DNA of 64,000 bases from Orbilia blumenaviensis (taxonomy: Eukaryota > Ascomycota > Orbiliomycetes > Orbiliales > Orbiliaceae). Position 1 is the first letter of the stretch. Each line of letters begins with the position of its first letter. Below are positions 26,501-38,646 of the stretch, one piece after another. The position numbers and the translations under genes were made by a program. The notes under the pieces are model-generated. The model saw only the letters and a list, made by a program, of their open reading frames with translations. It did no database searches and was not told the origin of the DNA. The stretch covers positions 1,488,001 to 1,552,000 of the forward strand of contig JAVHNS010000011.1 in assembly GCA_036872755.1 (NCBI GenBank). Reading direction: 5' to 3'.

Positions 26501-29500
26501 TTGGGCCAGCGGGCACATGGGACTCATACCTTTAGGTTTTGGATCGGTGTGTGTGTGCGTGAAGTTAGACGGCTTAGCTTTTCCTTCGAGAGCTTGTGTT
26601 GGCATGTCGTTCGGTCTGCCGGCTCGCCTAACTTGCACTTTGATCCTTCACCAATTATTGCGGCCTCTGGTTGATCCAGAAGCCCAAAGAATTTCACTTC
26701 AGAAAATATAAAATATGAAAACGTCGAAAAAACTCGCTACTAAACGCCCTGCAGCGCCGCCGTAGTCGGTTCTACTAGCTTCCAGGCCAACCTCATCCTG
26801 CAATCCGAACCCACATCGACGGATTCCCCAGTTACCGGAACACATTGGTGCCGTCGGCATGACTGCGGAGTATGATTTTAACATTCAGGACCTATCGCTC
26901 CTTGAACATCGCCTAGACATCGAAACGGGAACATTCCGTCAATAGAGGACCCACTTAGCTGAACAAAGTTTACACGATCCGCTTTAAATTTTCTTTTAAA
27001 ACGAGGTATGCTCGTATCAGATCGGAAATTGTATAAAAAAAAGATTCCCATGACTCAAGGAAGTAAAGATAATTATTCAAAATTTGCTGAAATTTTTCCC
27101 AGGGAAGGAATTCCTACTATTTTCGCACAAGCCCGAGGGAGAAACTCTAAGCTTTCCCTGCGTCTGTCCAGTGAACATCGGTGGTTGCAGGCACATGGTC
27201 ACCTCGAATGTGAACCCCGGCCTGGGCGGGAAGGAAAGCACAAACCTCACCCCCAGTCCGATTTCGCCATGCGCCCAGCTAGCTTTGGAATTTTCTACCA
27301 CCACTTGCCTCTAAAGATCTAATCCTTCACATAAAAATACCCACTATCTCAATTTTTAGGTAAAACTTCGTCTCAGAAATTCAAGCCACGACGGAGATGT
27401 TTAGCGGAGTAGGAATTTTTATATTAACGGGAAGGGGCCCGGTATTAAGGGTCCCAATTCCCAAGGGGCGGCTGTATGCACGCTTCTGCATACCTGTTCG
27501 CAGGTGTGGGTATTCTCCATTCGGAATTTCTATTATATAAAATCTTCAAATTTGAGACCACAGTTTTTCCGACGGAGTTCGCTGGGCGTCGGTGCATTTG
27601 CCTTTGTCCCCATGATCCAACTATATTTATTTCCAGGGATTTTCTGGCATTCACCAGAAGAAAATTTTAAGGAACTCGTACGATATTTATCCTAACTTTC
27701 AAAAGACACGAGGTTATCCTTTTGGACAACGGCAAGAAAATACGGAAGCACGAAAAAGGAGACAAAATGACGATATTTTAAAATGGGTAAAAAAAAAAAA
27801 CCAAATCGATCTAAGCATTGAATTTCAAGAGTTCGGGGCCCGACAGCTTGGAATCACTACGACGCTCTCCCGAGCTTGATTCAGAACATTCAAAAAAAGA
27901 ATATATAGCCCTCGTATTAGACTACTAATTGCCCCTGAGACAGGTCTTTTTTAAATAATAATAGCAGCAGACTTGTGGTATGATTACATCCCGACGCATT
28001 TCTATAAGGAACAGCAATTGATGCAATTAACAATACGTCAATTATAAACGCTACTCTCGTTATCATCGTTCCACAAATATAACTCCCATTGGGTCAACTG
28101 ATCTATAAAATTTCCACCAGCTCCTCAACGGATATTGAATGTTACGAAAACGACATTTCCACCATGACTAGAATTTTTCAATTCGACTTCGAGCCGTTCT
28201 ATTACATATGTGCATGCATTGGACCAGCGCGCCGCACGCTGATCTTAATAGTTGTAATATCCCAGACTGCGATACTATCCATTTAATACTACTAAAAAAA
28301 ATCCCCCTCGGTGTGTCTATAGGGCCTCACAGTGAAGTCTTTGCCTAGAGTCCTTTCAAATCTCTGTTCCATATCAATGCCAGTAATGTGTTTGAGGGAT
28401 TCAATCGGCCCCCAAACATTTGATATCGGAAAGTGCTGATATATTCTACGTATATATATATGAAAAGTCAGTACCTGACCCCTAAATTATATATATATAT
28501 ATATAAGATATTAGACTGCGTCTTGAGAATAAACATCGTGATTCTACTGTGATTGTGTCAATGCTTGCATGGTGGTATGAGGTGATATATCAATATCATT
28601 TACCCAACGATTAGGTAAGCCAATACCCCTGCAGCCGGAGACCTGAAACCTCTATTATGGAAGCGTATCTTCAGAGCGTATTATAAACAATATTTCGATA
28701 GTGTTCTAAAGGGATACCCATGAGGCTGAAAATATGTGTGCATCCAGATCCATAGGCTCACACCTAGGACCAAAAGATAGAATTAACACTTAATTTAGCC
28801 GCTTTAGACCTGATGGAATAAGCTCATATATCATCCTCACGATAATCAATATAATCTAGAAGGAAGTCTTGCTTGGATTCGATTCTCTGGTTATTAAATT
28901 TACAGAGGATCATATTGTTTCGTAAACCTACCCCCCCCCCCGAATTCTCCCATGTAAAGATCTACAGTAGAAAAAATAACCATAGGCCTAATGGATCTCG
29001 TTATCTTGATAGTATTGTAGTCTAGCTAGGTATCTCACCCTATTATAGAATAGTCTTACTAATTCATATCATTTTTGGCTTCTATATGTAGGTCCCTGCC
29101 GGAGATTCGAAGTTTCGTATTATGTACTCTGCATTTCTAGCACATTAGGGAGTACGAATACACGTTTGGAAAATATCTGTGGGGTACTGTAATTCCCTGC
29201 CAGCGTATAGAAATATGCAATTCTCCTATTTTCTTGGAATATTTAATGTTTGAATATAACAGTGGAAGATAAAATGTCTTCAATGATTCTGTTATAGTAT
29301 ACCAAGGTATACAACTAGGTAGTGAGGGGGTTGATTTCTGTGCAAGAGTGAAGGGTTTTATATACTGTGCTGGAAATCGGGGTGGGATTGGTCTCGTTGG
29401 GGATTGATACGGAATTAATCCAGCATCAATGTGGTAATGCAACGCACTCTAACCACCTTATAACAGTATTGATACGGTATTGTATGGCACATCAAACGTT

Positions 29501-29960
29501 CCAAAGGCACAAAAAAATCGCCATCTATATAGACAAGTGAAGTTTACCTTCTTAAGAGCCCAAATCTTAAGCCAGGTCGAATACACCAGCCAGCACGTAA
29601 ACCGACCAGCAGCCAACCAAACGCGTAATGCGCATACAGCTTCAGCATTCCAGCCAACCAATACCTCAAATACTAAATCAAATAAATAGACAAGTCAGTT
29701 GAAAAGCCAGTTAACAGATTAGGTAGTCAGGCTATGTAGACAGGCTGCAGATATATATAGGCGCATAGACCAGGCCATATTACGTGCCGGCTGATGTACT
29801 CGGCCTGGCTTGAGATTTAGACTTTAAGAACGTGGATTCACCTATTTATATCCTTGTATTTCTTGCTTAATTACCCTACTTTTTTTTGCTTGCATAGGTA
29901 TATATTTTCCTAAATCTATGGTAGCCAAAATGTGTCAGAACGATATATAATACGAGGCCG

Positions 29961-30006
29961 CGCGAAATATATATTACAACTTCGCGAAAAATACATATTA
30001 CAACTC
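29961..30006 (+). repeat. Two tandem near-identical 22-24-bp units at the edge of the inverted repeat
   Basis: Units begin at 29961 and 29983. Both follow the pattern CGCGAAAWATAYATATTACAACT with a small indel. A diverged third copy lies in inverse orientation at about 30412-30436, just outside the right arm. Differences between the last copy and unit 2 are mostly C/T changes. Confidence 0.8.
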
Positions 30007-30121
30007 AAGCGAGGCATAAGTGTGTTAATTTTCATGATTTATGCTCAACCATTAACCCACCGCTCGCTTGCTATCAGCCTGCCACCAGTCTGCCCGCCTA
30101 ACCAGAGGCTGGAGAAAAGCC
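29997..30121 (+). repeat. Left arm of a perfect 125-bp inverted repeat
   Basis: Begins ATTACAACTCAAGCGAGG and ends CTGGAGAAAAGCC. It is identical, base for base by my reading, to the reverse complement of 30297-30421. A CAGACAGCC tandem run follows just inside the arm. Confidence 0.93.
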
Positions 30122-30296
30122 AGACAGCCAGACAGCCAGCATACTAATCGATAATTATTTTATATACCTGGTTATTTAACACGCGCTCATTATTATAATA
30201 TTAGCTACAGTTATATTTATTAGTAGAAAAGAAGTAGCTTGAACATTTCGCTGCTTAGTTGTCTAGCTGTCTAGCTGTCTAGTTTTCTAGCTGTCA

Positions 30297-30421
30297 GGCT
30301 TTTCTCCAGCCTCTGGTTAGGCGGGCAGACTGGTGGCAGGCTGATAGCAAGCGAGCGGTGGGTTAATGGTTGAGCATAAATCATGAAAATTAACACACTT
30401 ATGCCTCGCTTGAGTTGTAAT
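30297..30421 (-). repeat. Right arm of a perfect 125-bp inverted repeat
   Basis: Reverse complement of the left arm with no mismatch seen. The 175-bp spacer between arms is AT-rich. Its right side carries repeated GTCTAGCT units that partly mirror the CAGACAGCC units on the left. Beyond the arm similarity continues about 15 bp with a few mismatches. Confidence 0.93.
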
Positions 30422-31324
30422 GTGTATATTTCACGGTTTGTCTTATATATTGTTTTGACGCACTTTGGCCGCCATATAAAACATATAGTACGCCATATAT
30501 TGCACAAAAATAACACCATATATTTTCGGACTACGACGGTGCGCGGTATTGAAGAATTTGGTTTTTCTTTGCACAGTAATTTAAGTCTAACTGCGAGTGA
30601 TGTCTATGGGGAAACATGATGCTGCTAGGAACCTGGAACATGAAGACAAAAGTGCGTTGTGTGGCAAAAATGCAACATGACTCTCATGGACCTGTGTAAC
30701 ATAGGGAAGGGTTTAGTGGGTTCAACCTCCGGCCTAGGTCTCTGGACCTTAGCACCTGCGGTCAATGCCTCTTTAAAGACCTTTATGGAGCGTCCTCGAT
30801 CTGGGCTATGCCTGTATTCATCAAGAGACGAGGGCCTGTGCATCAGAACGCCCATTATTCAGGATGAATCCCTTTTTATCTGTCCGGTACAACAAAGTTA
30901 AAGTTAATGGAGGTATTCCAACGATTATTCTATACTAATTGAGTAGTTTTGCAATATGCATCGCTAAACTGGTTACAAACACTCATTAGATATCATGAAG
31001 ACTGACAGCGCAACACTGCACTTTATAAACCTTTCCGCTTGATACGCCAGAGAAATGACACAGTTGTTAAGGAAAAGGAAAAAGAGAGTAAGGGAAAAAA
31101 AAAATAATAAATAAATAAATAAAACCCCTAGAGGTTCCAAATCCGTTAGGAGTAAAGACCTGATAAATGGGAGCCTCAAAGAAAACGCCGACTGAAAATG
31201 CTGTAGACATAAAAATTAACAAGAAGCGGGAGAGAAATATTGAGGAGAAACAAAGAAAATAACCATAAGACACCGTATCCCGGCGTTGGAATAAAAAAAA
31301 TGCCAAGCTCGAAGGGGTGTGCAT

Positions 31325-34300
31325 CTAGTCGTCCAGCAAACTTATAACCTCAGGCATCTCCTTTTTGATCTTTGTTTTCGTTGCTTCAGGGGGATCGTGA
31401 GGTCTCCACATTCCGTCAGAGCGGATAATGACGCTCTTAGCATTCGAATATTGTCCACAAGCCTGAACTTCCTTCAGCTTGGAAACAGTATCTTTCATAA
31501 ACCCGTCGACCATAAGTGTAGCCGGGGTGCACTCGCGACTGCAGATTGGGCACTTCCATGAATCCGGCACAGAAAACCCGGAGGGAAATTTTGTTCGACT
31601 GGCTAGGTATCCATTTAGATCAAAGCAGTCGAGGTGCTGGCAGTCTTTGCCTCTGACTGGGATATCGATGAGTTGTTGGGACATCGGGCAGGTGACTGAC
31701 ACGGTCACAGTATCAGCTTCAACAACAGATATGTCATCGTCGTTTGCAATGGAGTCAGCAGATTTCTTAAGACGGCTGATAATCAGTTCCTTGGCCTCAT
31801 TAGAGGATAGACTTTGTGTTTGTGTGATCAGCTGAAATAGCGTATTGCGGTCTGCCACCTCGACTTCTTCCACTGCAACGTAATATGAAGCGCCGTCGAT
31901 CGTCGGGTTATCTAGGGCCACGACTTGAATAGTGTTCTCCCCGTGTTCAAGCCCGTCGGTAAGATCAGTTGTGCAATCTTTACCCCAGTAGCGTTTTCGG
32001 CGGAAGTGTAGCCTTCGTCTTCTCGTCGACTCCCTTTCCTGAGGGTTATTTGGGGAGCTTAAAGCCGACTTGTCTTGTAGCTCTGCGAATATGGACATTG
32101 GCCAACACGTTTCTAGGCTTCTCCATGCGGAAAAGTCCTCTGGCTCGGTGAGCTGTGTGAGATCTTGGATAGAAGCTACACAACGCAGGCGATATAATTT
32201 AGACCAATTCCGAACCGGGCGGACGTTGGGTGCAATCCCTTCCGTACGGTCAGCCTTGTGGTACGACTTGCTGAGGGCAGTTTCAACTAGGAAGGAAAGT
32301 TGCTGTGGCCTGCTGGAGACCTTGACTACTGGGGTAACACATCTCCTGAAATAGGTGAAATATTCTGAAGTATCCCCTTCGGGTTTCTGGAGATCTGCTG
32401 GAAGATATCTCCATTCATTAATCAACTTCCAACCAGGAACTTTGCCACCCCAGTCTGTTGTAATAATTTGGAGCTCCGCGCGCTGCATTGGTCCAACTTC
32501 ACTACCAGAAGATGCCTTCCTTAGGGGTATGTTTTGGGGTATTCTCCGCATAGACTGAGCGTGTAGTTGCTGTGGTTGTCTTGGAGCCGAAGTTACTTGA
32601 TTCTGTGGTAGTTGCGGCTGGGGTTGGGAAAGCTGCTGGGAAGGTTTGGCATGTTGCATTAACATTTGTGACAATGATACACTGATAGTTTTTTGTAGGG
32701 ACGGTGAAAGGATTCCAGCGGACGCAATTAGACCTTGTGATGGACATGAAAGCTTATTGGAGTCACAGTAGTTGTACAGAGTGTCGAAAATTGGCCGAAT
32801 GTCTTGAAGGAGTTTGAGAGCCGCCATCATATCATCGTTAAATCCCGGGACCTTCATCCTCGCACCACCAAGATCCATAGGGACTTGTACAAAAATAGAT
32901 AAGGCTCGCCTTGAAAGAGTCGAGTTTGAAAATAAAAGCTGGGAAAGTAGCTCCAGACCAAGTTTGTTACGTGGATCGTCCCAAATGAATGGATATTTGT
33001 TCTTCAGCATTGGATGGTCTGTGTGACAGAACAAGAGGTGCAAAGCAACAAATAGATCATCGCCCTGCTTAAGGGCGCTTTCAAGAAGGCTTGCTCTCAG
33101 ACTGTCATTGGGTTTCCAGGGTTCGGTACCCGGTTGTGCCATGAGATAATGAAGTTTTTCAACGAAAGCGCAGCTCCAGGGATTTTTTTGGTGGTTACTA
33201 GTAGGACCTGAAACTCCTGATGGTTGTAGTTGGAGCTGTGGCTGGGCCTGTGTGGTCTGTGCCGCTAAGCTTTGGGAGGCCGGGAACTGGGATGGGATGG
33301 GCTGTTGTATTTGAGATAGAGGATAGTCTGTGGCGCTGGGGGGGTTATACCAAGACTGCGTGCGGTGCGAAGGCACTGCAGGAGATGAGGCCTGTGCATA
33401 AAAATCTGCGTCCTGTGTAGTTTGAACGGTTGGGGTACGGAAGTGGGCCGTCGACGGGAGCGATGTGTGTTGGTTAAGTGGTTGTAGTGGTGGGAGCATT
33501 GTATTAGTCTGGATAGCCCCATGCTGTGATTGCATAACATGTTGTCTCTCTGTTTGGGGTATTGACAGACGTTGATGGGTTGGTGAGCAGGGATTCGAGG
33601 AAACTGGAGACTGAGAGGGATAAGCAGAAACCGACGGGGTTCGTCTACGTAGGATGTCAGAAACTAGTTCTTGGGTTGATTGTACGGAACTCTGGTTGAT
33701 TTGGCGTCGGATCGCATCTAGGGCTCGGTTTAGCTTTGAATATCGCATGACTAGAGGTTTTTCCGGGGCAGGCGACTGTGATTCTTTAATTTGCTGACCC
33801 AATCTTTGTAGCTCGCCTAATAGAAGATTGTGATCTTCGATAGTGGGTCTCCTTATATTCACTCTATGCATTTTGCAAGACCCATCAGGTAGGTATTTCG
33901 GCAAGTCAATGGTGGACAGATCTGACATCTGCGGCGAGGCAGCTGGGGACGGCATCGCTGAGCTTGGGTTTGCTGACCTCAACCCGAGTTCGTTAACCGC
34001 ATTAATAACTGTGGCGCTAACGGGAGAGGTCGATGGCGGGGGTGTGAGATTCTGCATGTAGACGGAAGCAATGGCCGTTTGTAGGGTTGGTCGAATTCGA
34101 GGTGCTGGCTGCAGCTGCTCTGCACTTGAATCTCGTGGAGGAAATGGCATCCTCGAAATACTACTACCCACACTCGATGCCCTTGTCTCAATCGCCGGGC
34201 TTGCTCTAATTGCGACAGGACTCTCTCTGCTCTCAACTATACTTTTTGGCGGGTTTTCTAAAACCGGTTGTCCCACCGTTATTGAATTAGGTATTGGAGC

Positions 34301-35053
34301 AGGAACCGGAGTAGGAAGTATAGTGTCAGTTATTACTTGTGGCCGGGGCGTTGAAACTATAGAAAGTGGGATTTCCGGGGTAGAGCGGCAGGTCGTCGGC
34401 GGGCTCGCTACTGAGACATGATTCGAAGGCGGATCCTTAACTGGCTGTTGCTGCTCGACTTCCATAACTAATGTTTGTGAAGTAGCGCCCTGCTCCTCCG
34501 GTTGAGTATCCGGAATAGTTATGACAACTGGCTCAGCTGTGTTTTCTTTTGGTGCGGGGGGCAATTTTGGCGCGGGAGGCGACACGTGCACAGGAGTTTG
34601 GGAACCTTCAGTCTGAGGTTTAGGCTCCGAATTCTGGGGTTTTGTGGGCGTAGTCTTGACTCTTTTGGACGGAGAGGCCATTGGTGTATATGAATTAGTC
34701 CCTCCTGCCCCTTGTTGCATCCATGAGTGCCGCCTGCCGCCCATGAACATGGAAACAGTGTTATTAACATTGGCGAGGCTGTCGAGCGGAGTATATATGT
34801 CAGCACCAAAAAGCCGTATAGTATGTCCAATCAGTACTCTTTGGAAGGGGTGCACATACTCAATGTCCGCTCTCGAGCTCGAGATCGAACTTTTACGTTT
34901 TAAAGACGGGGATGTGAGGGAAGGACGCCCAGGGCCTGTTGATACTGATGTATCGACTCGCGTCCCTTGGCCATTGTTTGTAGGCTCATTATATCTGGCC
35001 GCGGCTTGAGGCGACTGATCTAGTTCAATTGTCGCCATCGGTGTTTCATACAA
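31325..35053 (-). CDS. Large SP-RING (MIZ/PIAS-type) zinc-finger protein, probable SUMO ligase
   Basis: One uninterrupted frame of 1242 aa. Residues 1 to about 650 are disordered and rich in P, S, Q and T. A central conserved segment follows (GARMKVPGFNDDMMAALKLL and onward), then a helical/beta region (WRSLETCWPMSIFAEL, GENTIQVVALD). An SP-RING occupies about 1116-1175: VTCPMSQQLIDIPVRGKDC, HLDCFDLNGYL, WKCPICSREC. The protein ends EVISLLDD, a textbook SUMO-interacting motif flanked by acids. The SP-RING is the E2-binding module of Siz/PIAS SUMO E3 ligases. I see no SAP domain or clear PINIT domain, so it resembles the long fungal MIZ-domain proteins (ZMIZ-like) more than Siz1. Ligase activity is therefore inference. 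The start may be residue 1 or 6 (MATIELDQ). Confidence 0.87.
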   Translation of the reverse strand: MYETPMATIELDQSPQAAARYNEPTNNGQGTRVDTSVSTGPGRPSLTSPSLKRKSSISSSRADIEYVHPFQRVLIGHTIRLFGADIYTPLDSLANVNNTVSMFMGGRRHSWMQQGAGGTNSYTPMASPSKRVKTTPTKPQNSEPKPQTEGSQTPVHVSPPAPKLPPAPKENTAEPVVITIPDTQPEEQGATSQTLVMEVEQQQPVKDPPSNHVSVASPPTTCRSTPEIPLSIVSTPRPQVITDTILPTPVPAPIPNSITVGQPVLENPPKSIVESRESPVAIRASPAIETRASSVGSSISRMPFPPRDSSAEQLQPAPRIRPTLQTAIASVYMQNLTPPPSTSPVSATVINAVNELGLRSANPSSAMPSPAASPQMSDLSTIDLPKYLPDGSCKMHRVNIRRPTIEDHNLLLGELQRLGQQIKESQSPAPEKPLVMRYSKLNRALDAIRRQINQSSVQSTQELVSDILRRRTPSVSAYPSQSPVSSNPCSPTHQRLSIPQTERQHVMQSQHGAIQTNTMLPPLQPLNQHTSLPSTAHFRTPTVQTTQDADFYAQASSPAVPSHRTQSWYNPPSATDYPLSQIQQPIPSQFPASQSLAAQTTQAQPQLQLQPSGVSGPTSNHQKNPWSCAFVEKLHYLMAQPGTEPWKPNDSLRASLLESALKQGDDLFVALHLLFCHTDHPMLKNKYPFIWDDPRNKLGLELLSQLLFSNSTLSRRALSIFVQVPMDLGGARMKVPGFNDDMMAALKLLQDIRPIFDTLYNYCDSNKLSCPSQGLIASAGILSPSLQKTISVSLSQMLMQHAKPSQQLSQPQPQLPQNQVTSAPRQPQQLHAQSMRRIPQNIPLRKASSGSEVGPMQRAELQIITTDWGGKVPGWKLINEWRYLPADLQKPEGDTSEYFTYFRRCVTPVVKVSSRPQQLSFLVETALSKSYHKADRTEGIAPNVRPVRNWSKLYRLRCVASIQDLTQLTEPEDFSAWRSLETCWPMSIFAELQDKSALSSPNNPQERESTRRRRLHFRRKRYWGKDCTTDLTDGLEHGENTIQVVALDNPTIDGASYYVAVEEVEVADRNTLFQLITQTQSLSSNEAKELIISRLKKSADSIANDDDISVVEADTVTVSVTCPMSQQLIDIPVRGKDCQHLDCFDLNGYLASRTKFPSGFSVPDSWKCPICSRECTPATLMVDGFMKDTVSKLKEVQACGQYSNAKSVIIRSDGMWRPHDPPEATKTKIKKEMPEVISLLDD

Positions 35054-37240
35054 GGCCTGATCCTATTGGTGTAAGAGGTTTGGCGAACACGATGTACTTA
35101 TCTGAATTGGCAATATTATTTGATTGCTCGTCTGCATTGAAGTAGCAGAGAAATCCGGAAACCAGTACTTCTTCTGGCGATAGAGAACGAAACTATGAGA
35201 AGGGAATCCCGGGAAGAGAGGTGATTGTGGATCCCAATATAAGTTGAATAGTATCTCCAGTTCCCTCCATCAATTCACAGACGTTACTTGCAGAAGATCT
35301 AGTGATTTATTCGAGTTCAATGGCCATAGTCCAGTGGTAGGTTGCCTGAGGGAATAATATGTTAGCACAAGCATTTCCTTCCAATACATATTTTCATTAT
35401 GCATCCCCGTGGTCCGACCTTCAACAAAATTTAAAAGAGGAAAGAATATGAAATTTGAAAGGCGTTTTAGTCTGGGCAACTTCAGCAGCTCAAAGAGATC
35501 ATTCGTTCGGCTACCGAAAATAACCTATGAGCCTCTATTGTCTTTGATTCGAGAAAAACGGTTTATGTCGTGTTATATAGGGCTTAGAACATGCCGCTAT
35601 AGTCCGGAGACGACCCAGCTCTTCATGCAAACTAAAGACAACCAATTGCGAGATGGTAAAGCGTGCTAGTATGCATGATACTATGACGTGCACGTGCGGA
35701 CAATACTAACTCGGGCTGGCAAGCAAAAACGGCTATCATATATGAATAGCGTGGGAGTATTTGTAAAGAGATTTGTGTACGATGCCATGAGCATCTCAAG
35801 AAGCCCTGAGGATACACCTCCAGGCCTGCCCGAGGGCACCAAGCTAGACCATACAGAGTATCCTAGATGGGGGGAGGATTGAAAAAAAAAAAACTTTGCA
35901 TCGAATGTCACAAGCGAACAGATCGATCGATCAAGATCCAGTCAAAGCGAGACACGACAGAAACTCATGCACGGTGGAAGTGATGGTTTTAACAGATACT
36001 ATTCGAACACTGGCGAATGCAAAAAGCCACCCAAGGGTTTGCAGGCTTTTTTTTAAAAAAAAAACAACAATGCTAGAGGTATGGATTTAAAGACATATAC
36101 CGAACAACGACACGACTGGGACTCGAAAACAGAAGGACGTACAGATTAAATGAATCACTTTTGGCAACTTCTCCAGAAAGTCTCCGCTGTATTTCGGGAT
36201 CTATAACCTCCAGGATGTATCTAGTGGAGATACAGTATCTCGTACCGAGATCAATGTTTGTTTAGAGGTGAAAAACGAAACAACGGATGCCGATGAGAAG
36301 GCGGGAATTTGGTTGAGCTGGAGAGCAAGGATCAGAACAAGATGGCTTTGCATAAGGGGCCAAAACAACCACGACGGGGTGTCGTGGGGTACGAGAGTCC
36401 GTAAGAGGAATCCAACATATACCACAGTCCCGGCGGCTTAAGGGCTTGGTCGCTTAGTTGTTACCTGCGCCCGCGGCTCGAACGTTGCAGGAAGGATATA
36501 ATTTGTCGGGATATTGAGCCCTCACGATAGAGAATCAAGTACGTACTTATATGTGTTACCAGTAAGCCCAAGGAGGCCACTGCGTTATGAAAATAAATTT
36601 CAAGTGATAGCCAAATACTGCGTCAGGCCTGCGAGTGTATTCGACCTTTTGGGGTGCTGTTGGTCGGTATATATATCAAAGTTCCGGTTCAGAGGATTCC
36701 CAGGTATTGGCAAACCTTGGCTTTTATCGTAGCTTGGATGGCTCCACGTTGGCGAGGTAAGGAGGTCAGATGGAAGAGATCGAGAGAGTAGGGGAAGGGA
36801 TGTAGATGATAGAGCTATAGCTGTAGAGCTAGAAGATTTTTCGTCAACGGGATTGCAGACAAGGCTGAGCTCCCCAAACAACGTGGTCATCCAGTCAATA
36901 TTCAGGTCAGGCAGGGTCCCGAAGTTTGTTGACTGTGTTGGATCTCGCAAGGTTTTTGGTTGATTGAATTGTTTGAGCCTCGTTCGACTTGCTTAAGCGA
37001 GCAAGCCTGTGTGTCGCAAGCAAGCAGCAAACGACGGGGGGCGCTATTTCTTTATAAGGAGCTAGCTAAGGTTGAAGCTGGGGAGAAGCTTAAGGAGGAG
37101 AAAGAGGAACAGTTGTTAACGCTTGCGCCCCTGGTCGGTGTGATTTGGATTCCGTGGCTCAGGAATGTTATATATAAGTATATATATATGCCTGGTCTCG
37201 CTGGTATATGCCTCTACTTCGAAAATAGGTACTGAGAAGT

Positions 37241-37270
37241 ACCTGGGTAGGTACCTAGGTATATACCTAA
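37241..37270. repeat. TAGGTACCTA-type motif cluster
   Basis: Reads TACCTGGGTAGGTACCTAGG followed by TATATACCTAA. This is the same palindrome family as at 15071-15102 and 47044-47127. Confidence 0.7.
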
Positions 37271-38646
37271 TCTGACGACGCGAAGTGATAATTTGTGGTT
37301 GGAGTATAAATCGAGTGCTTACTTGAGGCCTAAAGTAACAAATATTGACCTAACTTAGCATCTCTTACCTGTGACTATAAAATAAAAAAAATAAAAAATA
37401 AAATGACAAGTCAGTAGAGTTAATTAATCAGCCCCCTCAAGGACGGCGCACGTAAGTATATATGTACGAAGTATGTATGTACTTATGTACGTATGGATGG
37501 ATGGATGGATGTATATACCAGCCGCATCCACTCGAAAAACCCGGTTGGCACGAATCAAAGATCTCTTCCAGCGTGCAGTGGCGGTTGACAACTTTAAATA
37601 TTTTCAGGCGTCTTTTCATCTTTCCTTTTTCCTCCTCTTCTTTTTTTTCCCCCTTCACCTTTGATGCCTCGTCCGCCTCTTTCACCAGCATCGAGCTGTG
37701 TCACACACTAGTTGGGTTGAAAATGAAAGTGAAATAAACTAAAAAAGAAACAACTTTCCAACGCTCATTTTATTACTACGCTTCAAAGCAGTTAGCTGTT
37801 GTTCGTGCTTCTGAGCTAGTTGTTGGACCAGGCATGATTCTAGTCAGGACAAGTCAAGCTGCACCAACGTCGCTAACCTTCAATGGTGGATCTAGCTAAT
37901 GATCAGTATTTGCTCCTCAAATCCTTGCCGGCCAACATTTCGAAATCCGCCGTCCACAGACGCTCCTTTGTCTATACATGTATGTGCGTGCGTCTGCTCT
38001 GTCACTCAATTAAATGATAATATGAGAAAACAAGAAGTTATTAATGGATCGGTACAGATCCATCCATGCTGGCTCCCTTCCCGCCCCATGCTAGAAGTTG
38101 CTTGCTTTTGTGGCAAAAATCCCTCATACAAACATTTGCAGTTTTCCTTGTTCATGCCTCTCCTGTCAGGATGTTCACATGACGGACCCACTGCATGCAT
38201 GAATGTCGCGAGCAGTAATTCCGGAAAACCTTTAAAAGGTCCAAATCCCCCACTGTTTCTTTTTGATATGTAAATGGAGAGCTGCACAGCAGACTAGATC
38301 CAACCTATCAAATCTCCCCATATACAAAAGTTACCGAACCTCTCAAGCCCAGGAACCTTCCCCATTCCCACAAAAGCACCCACATCCATTCGCATTGGTG
38401 AAATCAGTTGTTTGTAATATGTAATTTTTCATTAGCCTCGAATCTCCGTAATTTATATGCACCTACACCTTTGTAGTATACAGCACTCGAGTACTGCCTA
38501 AGTACTTCTAAATATGCATTTCGGAAGAGAGAGAGATCCCAATATTTGTGAGAAAGCGTCCGGGGAAACGGGCTGGCTTGTAAAACACCCCTCGATCTAC
38601 ATTCTGCATTCATTCCCTAATGCATCGCGACATCTTCGGCCCCATA

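Larger units (their letters stand above)
23597..31324. other. Gene-poor 7.7-kb island with repeats
   Basis: No reading frame longer than about 105 codons and no recognisable domain in 7.7 kb, unlike the rest of the window. The first 450 bp upstream of 23596 is probably the arrestin promoter. The rest holds a TAGGTACC-type motif (24391-24410), (TA)n runs (28450-28462 and 28488-28505), an 11-base C run (28931-28941), a short direct repeat and a large inverted repeat (29.96-30.44 kb). It may be a decayed, mutated transposon island, but I could not match any element. Confidence 0.55.

Noticed and set aside
26660..26690. CTGGTTGATCC, like the start of small-subunit rRNA
   Set aside because: Only 11 bases match and the sequence on both sides diverges at once from rRNA.
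30700..30740. GGGTTCAACCTCC on plus, like a tRNA T-arm
   Set aside because: No A box, anticodon stem or acceptor stem could be built around it.
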